NCBI GenBank assembly: GCA_964344485.1
Contig: CAYFNF010000001.1
Span: forward strand, 1 to 64,000
Direction: 5' to 3'
Origin: CAYFNF01 sp964344485
GTDB taxonomy: Bacteria > Patescibacteriota > Patescibacteriia > UBA9570 > XYC2-FULL-38-9
DNA: 64,000 bases
Part shown: positions 50,922 to 59,755 of the stretch, piece after piece
Layout: every line of letters begins with the position of its first letter
Numbering within the stretch: position 1 is the stretch's first letter
Notes under the pieces: generated by a model
Told to the model about the DNA's origin: nothing
Databases searched by the model: none
Seen by the model: only the letters and a program-made list of their open reading frames with translations
Program-made: the position numbers and the translations under genes

Positions 50922-52383
50922 TGTATTAGGCTTGAACGCTCGCAGCGCAATCTACTTGCGCGGAAATAAAAAGCGAGCTCGAGCTATTGCAGACAATAAA
51001 ATAGACACAAAGAAGCGACTGAAGAAGCACGGCATTGCTACTGCAGATATGTTGGCGGTGATTCGAGAGCGTAGCGAAGCCCGTGAGTTTGATTGGGAGT
51101 CGCTACCACCTAGTTTTGTGATTAAACCGAATCGTGGACTTGGCGGGGAAGGAATACTGATTATCTTTAACCGTCTGAAGAATGGGAATTGGTTAACTAC
51201 TAATAAGCGGCAGCTAACTGCCGAGGATCTTTCTGTGCATGTTCATAATATTCTAGATGGGAATTATTCCTTGTTAAATACTCCAGATATTGCATTATTT
51301 GAAGCTCGTCTTTCTATTGATCCGTTGTATAAGCGGTTTTCAACGCAAGGCATTCCTGATATTCGAGTGGTGGTGTATAACAACGTGCCGGTGATGGCGA
51401 TGCTGCGGGTCCCTACAAAGAAGTCGAACGGAAAAGCAAATTTAAACCAAGGTGGGCTCGGTATTGGTATTGATATCGCGACCGGGCTGACTACTCATGT
51501 GGTGACCAAGTCATTTCTATATGAAAAGGAGATTGAGCGGCATCCAGACACGAACCTGAGTTTACGGGGTGTACGTGTTCCGTATTGGTCTGAGATATTA
51601 AAGACTGCTGTTATTGCTTCGCGTGTTATTGGGCTGAAGTACGCTGGAGTAGATATTTCTGTGGATAAGAAGCGCGGCCCGGTGGTGCTGGAGTTAAACG
51701 CGCGACCAGGTTTGGGAATTCAAGTGGCGAACATGGCTCCATTACAGGAGCGTCTTCGTCGCATTCATGGATTGAAAGTAGACACTCCAGAGCGTGGCAT
51801 CTCGATTGCAAAAGAATTATTTGCCGGACGAATTGAGCAACGCATTGCGAGCATTACCGGACGACATATCATTGGCCTCATTGAGCCGATTACTCTGTTT
51901 GGGAAAGAGAAGGCGATAAAAAAGGTGCGGGCGAAGATTGATACTGGGGCAGATAATAGTTCTGTGGATACAGCGCTGGCGCGGGAGCTTGGATATGGAG
52001 ACGCTATTGATCTGTTTGATTCGTATGATATTCCAGAGGAGTTAACACACGAAGAAGCAAAAGAGCGCGCTCGAGAGATAGAGAAGAATTTAATAAAAGA
52101 GAATCGTGATATTCAAGGCCTCTCTATTGTGAGTTCTTCGCATGGAGTGTCATTGCGTATTCGAATTAAGATGGCAGCGACGCTTTCTGGATATAAGATG
52201 AACATTGAACCCACAGTAGTTGACCGTTCACATTTGAAATATCCAATATTGGTTGGACGCCGCAATCTCGCGCACTTCCTGATTGATACAACAAAAGTTT
52301 CACTAAGAAAACGAAAGGTAGTGTCTAAGAAAAGCACTGCCAAAACCACAAAAGCAAGTACAGCAGGAAAAGCTGCAGTGTGA
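50902..52383 (+). CDS. alpha-L-glutamate-ligase-like ATP-grasp fused to retropepsin-like domain
   Basis: 493 residues, overlapping the 7TM gene by 20 bases. ATP-grasp ~1-310: LGLNARSAIYLRGNKKRA, VIKPNRGLGGEGI (ATP loop), GVDISVDKKRGPVVLELNARPG. From ~325 a retropepsin-like domain with the DTGA motif (AKIDTGADNSSVDT) and YPILVGRRNL. In most genomes these are two separate genes, so this is a natural fusion. It would add amino acids to a substrate and trim it, in concert with the 7TM partner. Confidence 0.85.
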   Translation: MLKGRNNVLGLNARSAIYLRGNKKRARAIADNKIDTKKRLKKHGIATADMLAVIRERSEAREFDWESLPPSFVIKPNRGLGGEGILIIFNRLKNGNWLTTNKRQLTAEDLSVHVHNILDGNYSLLNTPDIALFEARLSIDPLYKRFSTQGIPDIRVVVYNNVPVMAMLRVPTKKSNGKANLNQGGLGIGIDIATGLTTHVVTKSFLYEKEIERHPDTNLSLRGVRVPYWSEILKTAVIASRVIGLKYAGVDISVDKKRGPVVLELNARPGLGIQVANMAPLQERLRRIHGLKVDTPERGISIAKELFAGRIEQRIASITGRHIIGLIEPITLFGKEKAIKKVRAKIDTGADNSSVDTALARELGYGDAIDLFDSYDIPEELTHEEAKERAREIEKNLIKENRDIQGLSIVSSSHGVSLRIRIKMAATLSGYKMNIEPTVVDRSHLKYPILVGRRNLAHFLIDTTKVSLRKRKVVSKKSTAKTTKASTAGKAAV

Positions 52384-52389
52384 TACAAT
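52381..52389 (+). promoter_or_regulatory. extended -10 promoter of ruvA overlapping the previous stop
   Basis: TG-a-TACAAT; the TGA is also the stop codon of the preceding gene. It ends 6 bases before the ruvA ATG at 52396. Confidence 0.55.
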
Positions 52390-52395
52390 ACCACT

Positions 52396-52974
52396 ATGAT
52401 TTCATACTTAAAAGGAACAATAAAAGAGGTAGAGAGCGATCAGTGCTTGGTGCTTGTACAGGACGTTGGGTATACGGTGTATGTGCCAACACGTGTGTTA
52501 GAGACATTTAAACCAGAGCAAGAAGTAGAGCTCTATACCTATCAATATGTACGAGAGGACACATTGGACTTATATGGTTTTATAGAGAAAACTGATTTGA
52601 ACTTATTTGATAAGCTTATCCATGTTTCTGGGGTAGGTGCACGCACAGGATTAACACTGCTATCGCAGTACGCAGCTGAGGACATTCGTCGTGCGATCAT
52701 CCACGGAGATATTAGCTTGCTCTCGAGTGTATCTGGTGTAGGCAAGAAAACTGCTGAACGAATCGTCCTTGATTTAAAAGAGAGCATCGCGGTTGCGGCT
52801 GGGGTAGAAGCAGTCGAAGAGTCTGGTACTGTGACTGAGGCTTCTGCTCTTGATGCGTTACTTGCACTCGGATACTCACAATCTGAAGCCCTCGCATCAC
52901 TGAAAGGAATAGACCAGACAGCATCATTAGAAGAACAGGTGCGTCAGGCATTGAAACAAGCATCAAAGGAGTAA
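52396..52974 (+). CDS. ruvA: Holliday junction branch migration protein RuvA
   Basis: 192 residues, full length. The OB-fold opening MISYLKGTIKEVESD, YTYQYVREDTLDLYGF, the helix-hairpin-helix motifs VSGVGARTGLTLLS and VSGVGKKTAERIVLDLKE, and a C-terminal RuvB-binding helix bundle (ALLALGYSQSEALASL). RuvB is not in the window. Likely its own leaderless transcript. Confidence 0.95.
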   Translation: MISYLKGTIKEVESDQCLVLVQDVGYTVYVPTRVLETFKPEQEVELYTYQYVREDTLDLYGFIEKTDLNLFDKLIHVSGVGARTGLTLLSQYAAEDIRRAIIHGDISLLSSVSGVGKKTAERIVLDLKESIAVAAGVEAVEESGTVTEASALDALLALGYSQSEALASLKGIDQTASLEEQVRQALKQASKE

Positions 52975-52978
52975 TGCT

Positions 52979-54004
52979 ATGAAGTCTGCTGTTCAACAGA
53001 TTACCGACCGACAGGTATGGGAGGAGTTTGCTGGAAGAATTGAGCCCTCCTCTTTTTTGCATTCTTGGGAGTGGGGAGAGATGCAGAAAGAGTACGGTCG
53101 CCCGATCTATCGCTTTGGATTATTTCAAGACGACATATTGGTCGCCGCATTTTTGTGTATTGTATTGCCGCTCCCTGCTGGAAGGACCTATCTGTTCTCC
53201 CCACATGGACCAATAGTAGCAGCATCGCAGACCGAACAGAAAATTTCTTTTTCTGAGATCGTGGCTAGTAAGGAAATTCAAGCGGTTATTGAACAGCATC
53301 AAGTAATCTTTTGGCGAGTAGAGCCTCTAGTGGAGTCAGTTGCTCAAGCACCGGAGTTACACCGCGTTGCTGATGTGGAGCCAGCTACTACCAGCGTGCT
53401 GAACCTCTCTGAAACTGAAGAAGATCTGCTAGCTGCAATGAAACAGAAGACGAGATACAATATCCGTTTAGCAGAGAAGAAAGGTGTACAAGTGGAGTTC
53501 ATCACTATGCAAGATGAGCATACGTGGGACCATGTCATGAAGCAGCTCGGTCCGTTACTTGAAGAGACAAATCAGCGACACGGGATTCGCAGTCATCCAA
53601 ACGCGTACTATGATGTCATGATTCGTCAGCTTGGTGATGCGCGCCTACTCGAATGTAGTGCTGCCACGCACCAAGGAGATCTTCTCGCTATGAACATCAT
53701 GATTCAGTATCGAGATACGGTAACGTATTTACACGGCGCAGCAACTCATCATAGAAAAAACGTTATGGCTCCGTACTTGTTACAGTGGCGAGCAATTCAG
53801 CGCGCAAAGAAACAAGGGTATCAGTACTATGACTTTTATGGCATCAGCCCTGAAGACAACACAACACACGCGTTGCAAGGTGTGACCCGTTTTAAGAAGG
53901 GTTTTGGCGGGAATACTGTACAATATCCTGGAACGTACGAGTTTCCAATTTCCACAATTTGGTATAAGATATATCGTACTATTAAGAGACTTCGATCCAT
54001 ATGA
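52979..54004 (+). CDS. FemAB-family peptidoglycan interpeptide aminoacyltransferase
   Basis: 341 residues of the FemABX/GNAT-like fold: SSFLHSWEWGEMQKEYGRPIYRFGLF at the start, then MKQKTRYNIRLAEKKGV and GATHHRKNVMAPYLLQWRAI, YYDFYGI. These enzymes add amino acids from charged tRNA to the lipid-linked peptidoglycan stem peptide. The gene is coupled to the next one by an ATGA overlap. Confidence 0.87.
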   Translation: MKSAVQQITDRQVWEEFAGRIEPSSFLHSWEWGEMQKEYGRPIYRFGLFQDDILVAAFLCIVLPLPAGRTYLFSPHGPIVAASQTEQKISFSEIVASKEIQAVIEQHQVIFWRVEPLVESVAQAPELHRVADVEPATTSVLNLSETEEDLLAAMKQKTRYNIRLAEKKGVQVEFITMQDEHTWDHVMKQLGPLLEETNQRHGIRSHPNAYYDVMIRQLGDARLLECSAATHQGDLLAMNIMIQYRDTVTYLHGAATHHRKNVMAPYLLQWRAIQRAKKQGYQYYDFYGISPEDNTTHALQGVTRFKKGFGGNTVQYPGTYEFPISTIWYKIYRTIKRLRSI

Positions 54005-54720
54005 TAGAAACCATTGTTATCGCAGCTGCAGGAAAGGGAGAACGCATGGAGCATCTGTCTAAGGAGCAGCCGAAACATCTAGTGAAAGTTGCGGGGAAGC
54101 CATTTTTACACTACGTATTGCAACAGGCAGATCGTGTTGGGTGTAAGAAGATGGTAGTCGTGGTTGGGTATATGGCTGACATGGTGCGAGAGTTTCTGGC
54201 TGAGCAACCGTACGATATTGTCGTAGTGGATCAGAACGAGGTGCTTGGCGACAAATACGGAACCGCGGCAGTCATTGAAGCTGTTGAACAAGAGGTGGGC
54301 GACCAACCGTTTGTTGTTCAGAATGGAGATTCGCTCTATTCAAAGAGTGTATTTGAGAGTGTTATGGTGGATGATGGAATGAATCGTGTCGTGGGTACTC
54401 ACCATCCAGATCCTCAGCATTACGGTGTGATTGAAGCAGGCACTGACGGGTTGCTCGTTCGTATTGTAGAGAAACCAAAAGAGCCGATGTGCAATGTGAT
54501 TAATCTAGGGATCTATCTATTTCAACCCGAGATTTTCTCTGCAGTGAAACAAGTAGAGAAATCACCGCGCGGAGAGTATGAAGTCATTGACGCAATTAAT
54601 ACTCTGGCAGATGAAAAAAAAGTAAAAGTCGAGCAGTTAATTGGCGAGTGGGTAGACCTTGGAACACCAGAGGACATTCATACCGTAGAGAAATTTTTAG
54701 TTAAGCACCATTATATTTAG
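54001..54720 (+). CDS. sugar-phosphate nucleotidyltransferase
   Basis: 239 residues. Opening TIVIAAAGKGERM ... KEQPKHLVKVAGKPFLHYVLQ is the nucleotidyltransferase signature loop; VQNGDSLYS holds the metal Asp; IVEKPKE and EYEVIDAIN fit the GlmU/RmlA/RfbA-like type. No left-handed helix domain. The sugar is unknown. Overlaps femAB-like gene (ATGA) and is 2 bases from the yvcK-like gene. Confidence 0.87.
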   Translation: MIETIVIAAAGKGERMEHLSKEQPKHLVKVAGKPFLHYVLQQADRVGCKKMVVVVGYMADMVREFLAEQPYDIVVVDQNEVLGDKYGTAAVIEAVEQEVGDQPFVVQNGDSLYSKSVFESVMVDDGMNRVVGTHHPDPQHYGVIEAGTDGLLVRIVEKPKEPMCNVINLGIYLFQPEIFSAVKQVEKSPRGEYEVIDAINTLADEKKVKVEQLIGEWVDLGTPEDIHTVEKFLVKHHYI

Positions 54721-54722
54721 GC

Positions 54723-55646
54723 ATGGGAAAGAAGATAGTAACGATTGGTGGCGGGAAAGGGCAACCAGAGCTGTTGCGTTATTTAAAGCACTACGATCAC
54801 TCCATTACTGCAGTAGTCACTATGATGGACGACGGAGGTTCTAGTGGTGAGATTCGGCAAGAGAAAGGGTTGTTGCCACCAGGTGATATACGGCGCTGTA
54901 TTGGAGCGCTCTCTTCAGATCCGGAGTTGTTGGATCGTTGGAATGAACGGCGTAAGGACGGACATGCAGTAGGAAACATTGAGATCATTGAAGAAGTAGA
55001 GAAGCGCGGCTCTTATGAACAAGCAGTTGACGCACTATGCGAGCAGTACGGTGTGAGTACTGGCGTGCCCGCACATCAAGTCCTTCCTGTCACCGTAGAT
55101 AGCGCAGAGTTAGTTGCTCGGCTAGAGAACAGCGAAGAGATTCACGGTGAATGCAATATCGATGTTCCTCAGCACGATGCGTCGTTACATATTCAGGATG
55201 TATGGCTAGAGCCAGATGCGCAGGTAACCGAACGTGTGAAACAGGCGTTGTTAGAAGCAGATTTGGTTGTGCTGTCTATGGGAGACCTGTACACGAGCGT
55301 CATTGCCAATTTATTAGTGCAAGGTGTTTCAGAAGCGATCTCTCAAAGCAATGCAGTAGTATCTTATGTATGTAACCGTTCCACTAAGCAAGGTGAGACG
55401 CATGATTTCTCTACCATGGAGTACTATACAGAACTCTCCCGATATTTAGCTCCAGCGACAGTACAGTATATGATAGTAGACACCGGCGAAGTGGCAGTCC
55501 CGTCCACACATCAAGCTGTGCGCTTTGAAGCACTTCCGGCTGAAGTAGAAGTGATGCGCGCAGAGTTGTCACATAGCGACATGTTACACTTTGCTTCTGG
55601 GGAGAAAGCAGCAGCAGTAATCAATACATTATGCACATCGTTATAG
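54723..55646 (+). CDS. yvcK: YvcK/CofD-family protein
   Basis: 307 residues. VTIGGGKGQPELLRYLK, TMMDDGGSSGEIRQEKGLLPPGDIRRC and VPAHQVLPVTV are the YvcK/CofD signatures. In Firmicutes YvcK binds UDP-sugars and supports cell-wall growth, which fits the neighbouring wall genes. Its end overlaps the next gene by 16 bases. Confidence 0.88.
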   Translation: MGKKIVTIGGGKGQPELLRYLKHYDHSITAVVTMMDDGGSSGEIRQEKGLLPPGDIRRCIGALSSDPELLDRWNERRKDGHAVGNIEIIEEVEKRGSYEQAVDALCEQYGVSTGVPAHQVLPVTVDSAELVARLENSEEIHGECNIDVPQHDASLHIQDVWLEPDAQVTERVKQALLEADLVVLSMGDLYTSVIANLLVQGVSEAISQSNAVVSYVCNRSTKQGETHDFSTMEYYTELSRYLAPATVQYMIVDTGEVAVPSTHQAVRFEALPAEVEVMRAELSHSDMLHFASGEKAAAVINTLCTSL

Positions 55647-56239
55647 ACTTTGATAATACACTATTTAACACAGACGCTATGCGCGCTGCTTTATTAGAGG
55701 CATTGGAGCAGTTTGGGGTAACAAAAGAACAGTATCAGTCAACAGAGAAGGAGTTGATCTCACACCAAGGGACTTATAATTTAGAAGGTCATTTAGATTT
55801 GATGTTGTCTGGCTCAAAGCGTGAGCAGGCTGGTACATTGGCTGATCAAGTTCTAGACCAGGCTGATGAGTATCTATATCCAGACGCGCAGCATTTTTTA
55901 CAGCAGTATAATGAAGAGCAGTTAACGATTCTAACCTTTGGCCCACCTGAATGGCAGCAGCGCAAGATAAAGAATGCAGGACTAGACAATGCTGTGACTG
56001 AAGTCATTACAACTCTCGGTGAAAAGAAGGACATCATCGCTGATATGACCGAAACGGAGGTAATAGTGATAGAAGATAAAGCAAGCGAGATAGACGCAAT
56101 GAAGCAGGCACGACCAGAATACACTTACATCTGGATACGACGCGAGGGTACGAGTTATTATGATCAGCCGTGTCGCTTTGCAGATTATGAAGTGCATGAT
56201 CTAGCTTTTGATGTGCGCGAGTTGATGAATTCGAAGTAA
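55631..56239 (+). CDS. HAD-superfamily hydrolase
   Basis: 202 residues. Motif I IDFDNTLFNTDA, motif II LTFGPPEWQQRK, motif IV VIEDKASEIDAM. The cap is helical and short. Motif II has Thr-Phe-Gly rather than Thr/Ser-Asn, seen in some HAD enzymes from Patescibacteria. Substrate unknown. Confidence 0.82.
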   Translation: MHIVIDFDNTLFNTDAMRAALLEALEQFGVTKEQYQSTEKELISHQGTYNLEGHLDLMLSGSKREQAGTLADQVLDQADEYLYPDAQHFLQQYNEEQLTILTFGPPEWQQRKIKNAGLDNAVTEVITTLGEKKDIIADMTETEVIVIEDKASEIDAMKQARPEYTYIWIRREGTSYYDQPCRFADYEVHDLAFDVRELMNSK

Positions 56240-56250
56240 CGAGCAGGGGC

Positions 56251-57408
56251 ATGAAGATATATTCAGTCACAGAGTTTAGAGAAGAAGTGAATGACCTCCT
56301 AGATGAGGTCACTGTTGCAATTCAGGGCGAGATCTCAGACATGAATATCTCTCAGAATCGGTTTGTGTGGTTCTCATTAGTGGATGATACTACTGTACTG
56401 AAGTGTTTCATGTTGACGTTTCAATTGAAGCAACCACTCGAAGATGGGATGGAGATTCAGGCCATTGGTTCTCCCACGTTGTTTAAGAAAGGTCAGTTCG
56501 TATTTCGACCTCGGCAGATAGAGTTAGTAGGTGAGGGATCACTCAAGCGCGCATATGAGTTACTCAAGAAAAAGCTAGAGAAAGAGGGGCTGTTCGATGA
56601 GACACGAAAGCGAGCACTACCGCGGTTCTCTGAAAAGATTGGCTTGATTACTAGCAAAGACGCAGCTGCATATACAGACGTACTACGAATTTTGAAAAAC
56701 CGCTGGGCCGGGCTAGATATTCGTCATATGAACGTTCAAGTGCAGGGCGCTAAGGCAACGAACAGTATTGTCAACGCGCTCACTGAGTTGAATGAGTCAC
56801 AACAGGATTTAGATTGTATTATTCTCACACGTGGAGGTGGTTCATTAGAAGATTTGCAAGCGTTTAATACTGAAGAAGTAGTGCGAGCGATCTATGCGTC
56901 AAAGATCCCTGTAGTGTGTGGTGTTGGCCATGAACGGGACGTCACACTCTCTGATTTAGTTGCAGATGTTCGAGCCTCGACCCCATCGAATGCAGCTGAA
57001 ATTGTGGCACCAGACAAACAGGACGTAATTGCGGAGCTAGAGTATATGAAAGAACGCTGCGTCACGAGTGTAGAGTCTGTGGTGAAGCAGTATCAGGACG
57101 GTGTTCAGCAAGCAGTATCCGTGTTAGAGAGCAAGATACATGAGCAGCACAGTCGCTTTGAGACGCTCCAGTATGCATTTCTCTCGAAGTTTCAGGAGTA
57201 TCAAGCGCAGATTCAATTGCGCAAGGAGCAGATTGGCCACATGCAGCAGCTGATCCACTCATACAACCCACTGCATGTGTTAAAACGCGGATATACATTG
57301 ACAAAAGACTCAAAAGGCAGAATGATTACTACTGCGAAAAAAGCAAAGCAACAGAAGCAGATCACTACGGTGTTTCGTGATGGCTCTGTAGAATCTACAG
57401 TTGATTAA
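56251..57408 (+). CDS. xseA: exodeoxyribonuclease VII large subunit
   Basis: 385 residues. OB-fold start YSVTEFREEVNDLLDEVTVAIQGEISD, catalytic-domain signatures IGLITSKDAAAYTDVLRIL and ILTRGGGSLEDLQAFNTEEVVRAI, VVCGVGHERDVTLSDLVADVRASTPSNAAE, coiled-coil region, and the typical C-terminus (LKRGYTLTKDSKG). Forms ExoVII with XseB, found 2 kb downstream. Confidence 0.95.
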   Translation: MKIYSVTEFREEVNDLLDEVTVAIQGEISDMNISQNRFVWFSLVDDTTVLKCFMLTFQLKQPLEDGMEIQAIGSPTLFKKGQFVFRPRQIELVGEGSLKRAYELLKKKLEKEGLFDETRKRALPRFSEKIGLITSKDAAAYTDVLRILKNRWAGLDIRHMNVQVQGAKATNSIVNALTELNESQQDLDCIILTRGGGSLEDLQAFNTEEVVRAIYASKIPVVCGVGHERDVTLSDLVADVRASTPSNAAEIVAPDKQDVIAELEYMKERCVTSVESVVKQYQDGVQQAVSVLESKIHEQHSRFETLQYAFLSKFQEYQAQIQLRKEQIGHMQQLIHSYNPLHVLKRGYTLTKDSKGRMITTAKKAKQQKQITTVFRDGSVESTVD

Positions 57409-57412
57409 TACT

Positions 57413-58432
57413 ATGCTAGAAACAAAGAAGTACGATAAGAAGAACGTTAAGGAGATGGTAGGCGAAATATGGCATTCTCCATTGCGCCTATATTCTCAAG
57501 CTGCAGTTCAACAAGGGTGTACAGTGGAGTACTATCCCGGGCTAGTGATGGCACGTATGACCTGTCCGAAGAAAGAGTTTTTTATTAAAGACGCTGCGAC
57601 TCCGCTGAATAACCATACTGCAGCTACTATCGCAAGCCATAAGTATGTAACTAATATATTGCTAGCAGAAGCGGGCCTTCCAGTATCAAAAGGAGCGTTG
57701 GTTAAGAAGAAGGAGTTTGTTGGGGATGAGTGGGATATTGGCGACCTTCCGTTTCCGTTGTTAGCAAAACCAGCACACTCTTCTTTTGGTGGGGCTGGAA
57801 TCCACTCCAATATTCAATCCATGGATGACTTGAAGAAGGCACTGACTGAGAGTTTTAAAAAGTACACCGCAATGCTTGTGGAGGAGTTCCATCAGAATTT
57901 GATTGACTATCGCATCTTGGTGCTAGATGGAGAAGTGCTAAGCTCTGTTAAACGTACTCCAGCAACAATATATGGAGATGGTAGTTCTACCGTACAAGCA
58001 TTAGTAGATGCAAAAACAGAGGAACGAAAACGATTGAAAACATTATCGTATCCAGTAGTAAAAATAGATGATGAAGTACTTCGTTCGCTCCAAGAGATGA
58101 ACCTATCATTAGATGCTGTGCCAGAGAAGGGCCAGCGAGTGCAGCTTCGGGAACAGTGCAACTTAAATCTTGGAGGAGAAACAGAGAATGTTGATGATCA
58201 AATTTGTGAAGAGAATAAACAGATCGCGATTCGTGCTGCAGAAGTGCTAGGCCTTCGTTTGGCAGGAATGGATTTTTTATGTGAGGATATTAGCGTTCCA
58301 ATGACTGAGTCGCGAGGAGTGATCGTGGAAGCAAATCAGCACCCCGGTATTACATTAAATGCTCTTCCAACCATTGGGGAGGGTACTGATGTTGCTACGC
58401 CAATTATAAAAACGATTATAGAGACAGGGTGA
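57413..58432 (+). CDS. cyanophycin-synthetase-like ATP-grasp ligase
   Basis: 339 residues from ATG at 57413, 4 bases past xseA. ATP-grasp core: FPLLAKPAHSSFGGAGIHSN (ATP loop), VEEFHQNLIDYRILVLDGEVLSSVKRTPATIYGDG, NLNLGGETENVDD, LRLAGMDFLCEDISVP, VIVEANQHPGI (metal Glu-Asn). This matches the central ATP-grasp domain of CphA and GshAB, without the Mur-ligase part. Would ligate an amino acid to a carboxylate. It pairs with the very similar next gene. Confidence 0.86.
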   Translation: MLETKKYDKKNVKEMVGEIWHSPLRLYSQAAVQQGCTVEYYPGLVMARMTCPKKEFFIKDAATPLNNHTAATIASHKYVTNILLAEAGLPVSKGALVKKKEFVGDEWDIGDLPFPLLAKPAHSSFGGAGIHSNIQSMDDLKKALTESFKKYTAMLVEEFHQNLIDYRILVLDGEVLSSVKRTPATIYGDGSSTVQALVDAKTEERKRLKTLSYPVVKIDDEVLRSLQEMNLSLDAVPEKGQRVQLREQCNLNLGGETENVDDQICEENKQIAIRAAEVLGLRLAGMDFLCEDISVPMTESRGVIVEANQHPGITLNALPTIGEGTDVATPIIKTIIETG

Positions 58433-58433
58433 T

Positions 58434-59450
58434 ATGAAAAAACGAAAAATTGTAAGAGTCACCAAACAAAACATTGATACTATCATGCCGAAGAAGCTTG
58501 AGGCATTGATTATTAAAGAAGCGTATGAGATGGGGTATCGGATTGATGTATATACTGGAACAAATAACTATCGGCTCACACATAAAGATGGGCGTCAGAA
58601 ATGGATTCGTGGAATTTTCTTTCCGTTGAATACGTTTTCAGGAATTGTGTTTACCAAAGACAAGTATTGGACCAACCTGCTGTTAGATCAGGAGGGCTTG
58701 CCGGTCCCTAATGGACGACGAATTTCTGCAGCAAAGATTAACGCAAAGAAGTACTCGGTCGCTGGAGTGAAATTTCCAGTAGTAGCTAAGCCGTCGTTTG
58801 GTACGGCATTTGGTAAGGGTGTTATCACTGGCATCCCAAACAAGAAGGAGTTACATCAGCACTTGGCGCGTCTCGCCAAGCGATATAATAATGTTTTAGT
58901 TGAAGAGTATCACACGAATGTTGAGGACTACCGTGTGTTAGTGTTGGATGGAAAAGTTATTGGCGCGCTGCATCGTATCCGTCCATTTGTCACTGGCGAC
59001 GGTATGCATACCATTCAAGAGTTGGTGGAACAAAAAAATAAGGAGCGAGCAGAGCGTACTGAGATGACGTATTTACCAATTCCACTGGATACAGAGCTGA
59101 AGCAGACCATACGCACTCAAGGACATACTCTTAAAAGCATTCCAAAAAAAGACGAATACGTCTTAGTTCGCAATATCTGCAATCTGTCTGCTGGAGGCGA
59201 CATTGGAGACGTGACTGACACCATGCATTCGAAGAACAAAGAGATTGCAATTCGCGCTGCAGAGGTGTTGGGCCTTCGTTTGGCCGGTGTGGATATTCTC
59301 TGTAAGGATATCACTGTTCCGATTACAAAAAATGGTGGTGTAATAATAGAGGTGAATAGCTTGCCAGGATGTGCACTGCACTACTATCCAGAGTACGGCA
59401 AACCTCGAAGAGTAGCGAAAGAGATCGTTAAAGCGATTTTTTCTAAATAA
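58434..59450 (+). CDS. cyanophycin-synthetase-like ATP-grasp ligase (paralogue)
   Basis: 338 residues, one base after the previous stop. Same layout as its neighbour: FPVVAKPSFGTAFGKGVITG, VEEYHTNVEDYRVLVLDGKVIGALHRIRPFVTGDG, NLSAGGDIGDVTD, RLAGVDILCKDITVP, VIIEVNSLPGCALH. The N-terminal ~70 residues differ, so the two may take different substrates. A CphA-type polymer needs two alternating amide bonds; two ligases of one type plus a Mur ligase would satisfy this (inference). Confidence 0.86.
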   Translation: MKKRKIVRVTKQNIDTIMPKKLEALIIKEAYEMGYRIDVYTGTNNYRLTHKDGRQKWIRGIFFPLNTFSGIVFTKDKYWTNLLLDQEGLPVPNGRRISAAKINAKKYSVAGVKFPVVAKPSFGTAFGKGVITGIPNKKELHQHLARLAKRYNNVLVEEYHTNVEDYRVLVLDGKVIGALHRIRPFVTGDGMHTIQELVEQKNKERAERTEMTYLPIPLDTELKQTIRTQGHTLKSIPKKDEYVLVRNICNLSAGGDIGDVTDTMHSKNKEIAIRAAEVLGLRLAGVDILCKDITVPITKNGGVIIEVNSLPGCALHYYPEYGKPRRVAKEIVKAIFSK

Positions 59451-59456
59451 TTGTCA

Positions 59457-59485
59457 TTGACATAACCGGTAAATACACGTACTCT
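59457..59485 (+). promoter_or_regulatory. sigma-70-type promoter of xseB and following genes
   Basis: TTGACA, 17-base spacer, TACTCT, ending 10 bases before the xseB ATG at 59496. The xseB to LCP run probably starts here. Confidence 0.7.
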
Positions 59486-59495
59486 AGTATTAAAT

Positions 59496-59741
59496 ATGGC
59501 TAAAAAACAGGGAAAAAAACGAACAACTGCTGGAGCAAAGTCATCCAAGACGTTTGCAAACCGCTTTGAAGAGTTGGAAAAGATTGTTGAGTCTTTTGAC
59601 TCCGAAGAGCTGGATGTAGATGCAAGCGTTAAGCAATTCGAAAAGGGCTTGAAGCTTGCAGAAGAGTTAAAAGAAACATTAGAATCCGTAGAGAATAAGA
59701 TTGAAACTCTGAAGAAGAAATATCACGTGGAGGAAGAATAA
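59496..59741 (+). CDS. xseB: exodeoxyribonuclease VII small subunit
   Basis: 81 residues. FANRFEELEKIVESFDSEELDVDASVKQFEKGLKLAEELKETL is the XseB helical core; the Lys-rich start (KKQGKKRTTAG) is a disordered extension. It partners XseA. Separated from xseA by two ATP-grasp genes, which is unusual; the pair normally adjoin. Confidence 0.93.
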   Translation: MAKKQGKKRTTAGAKSSKTFANRFEELEKIVESFDSEELDVDASVKQFEKGLKLAEELKETLESVENKIETLKKKYHVEEE

Positions 59742-59755
59742 GTAACAACACCCCC

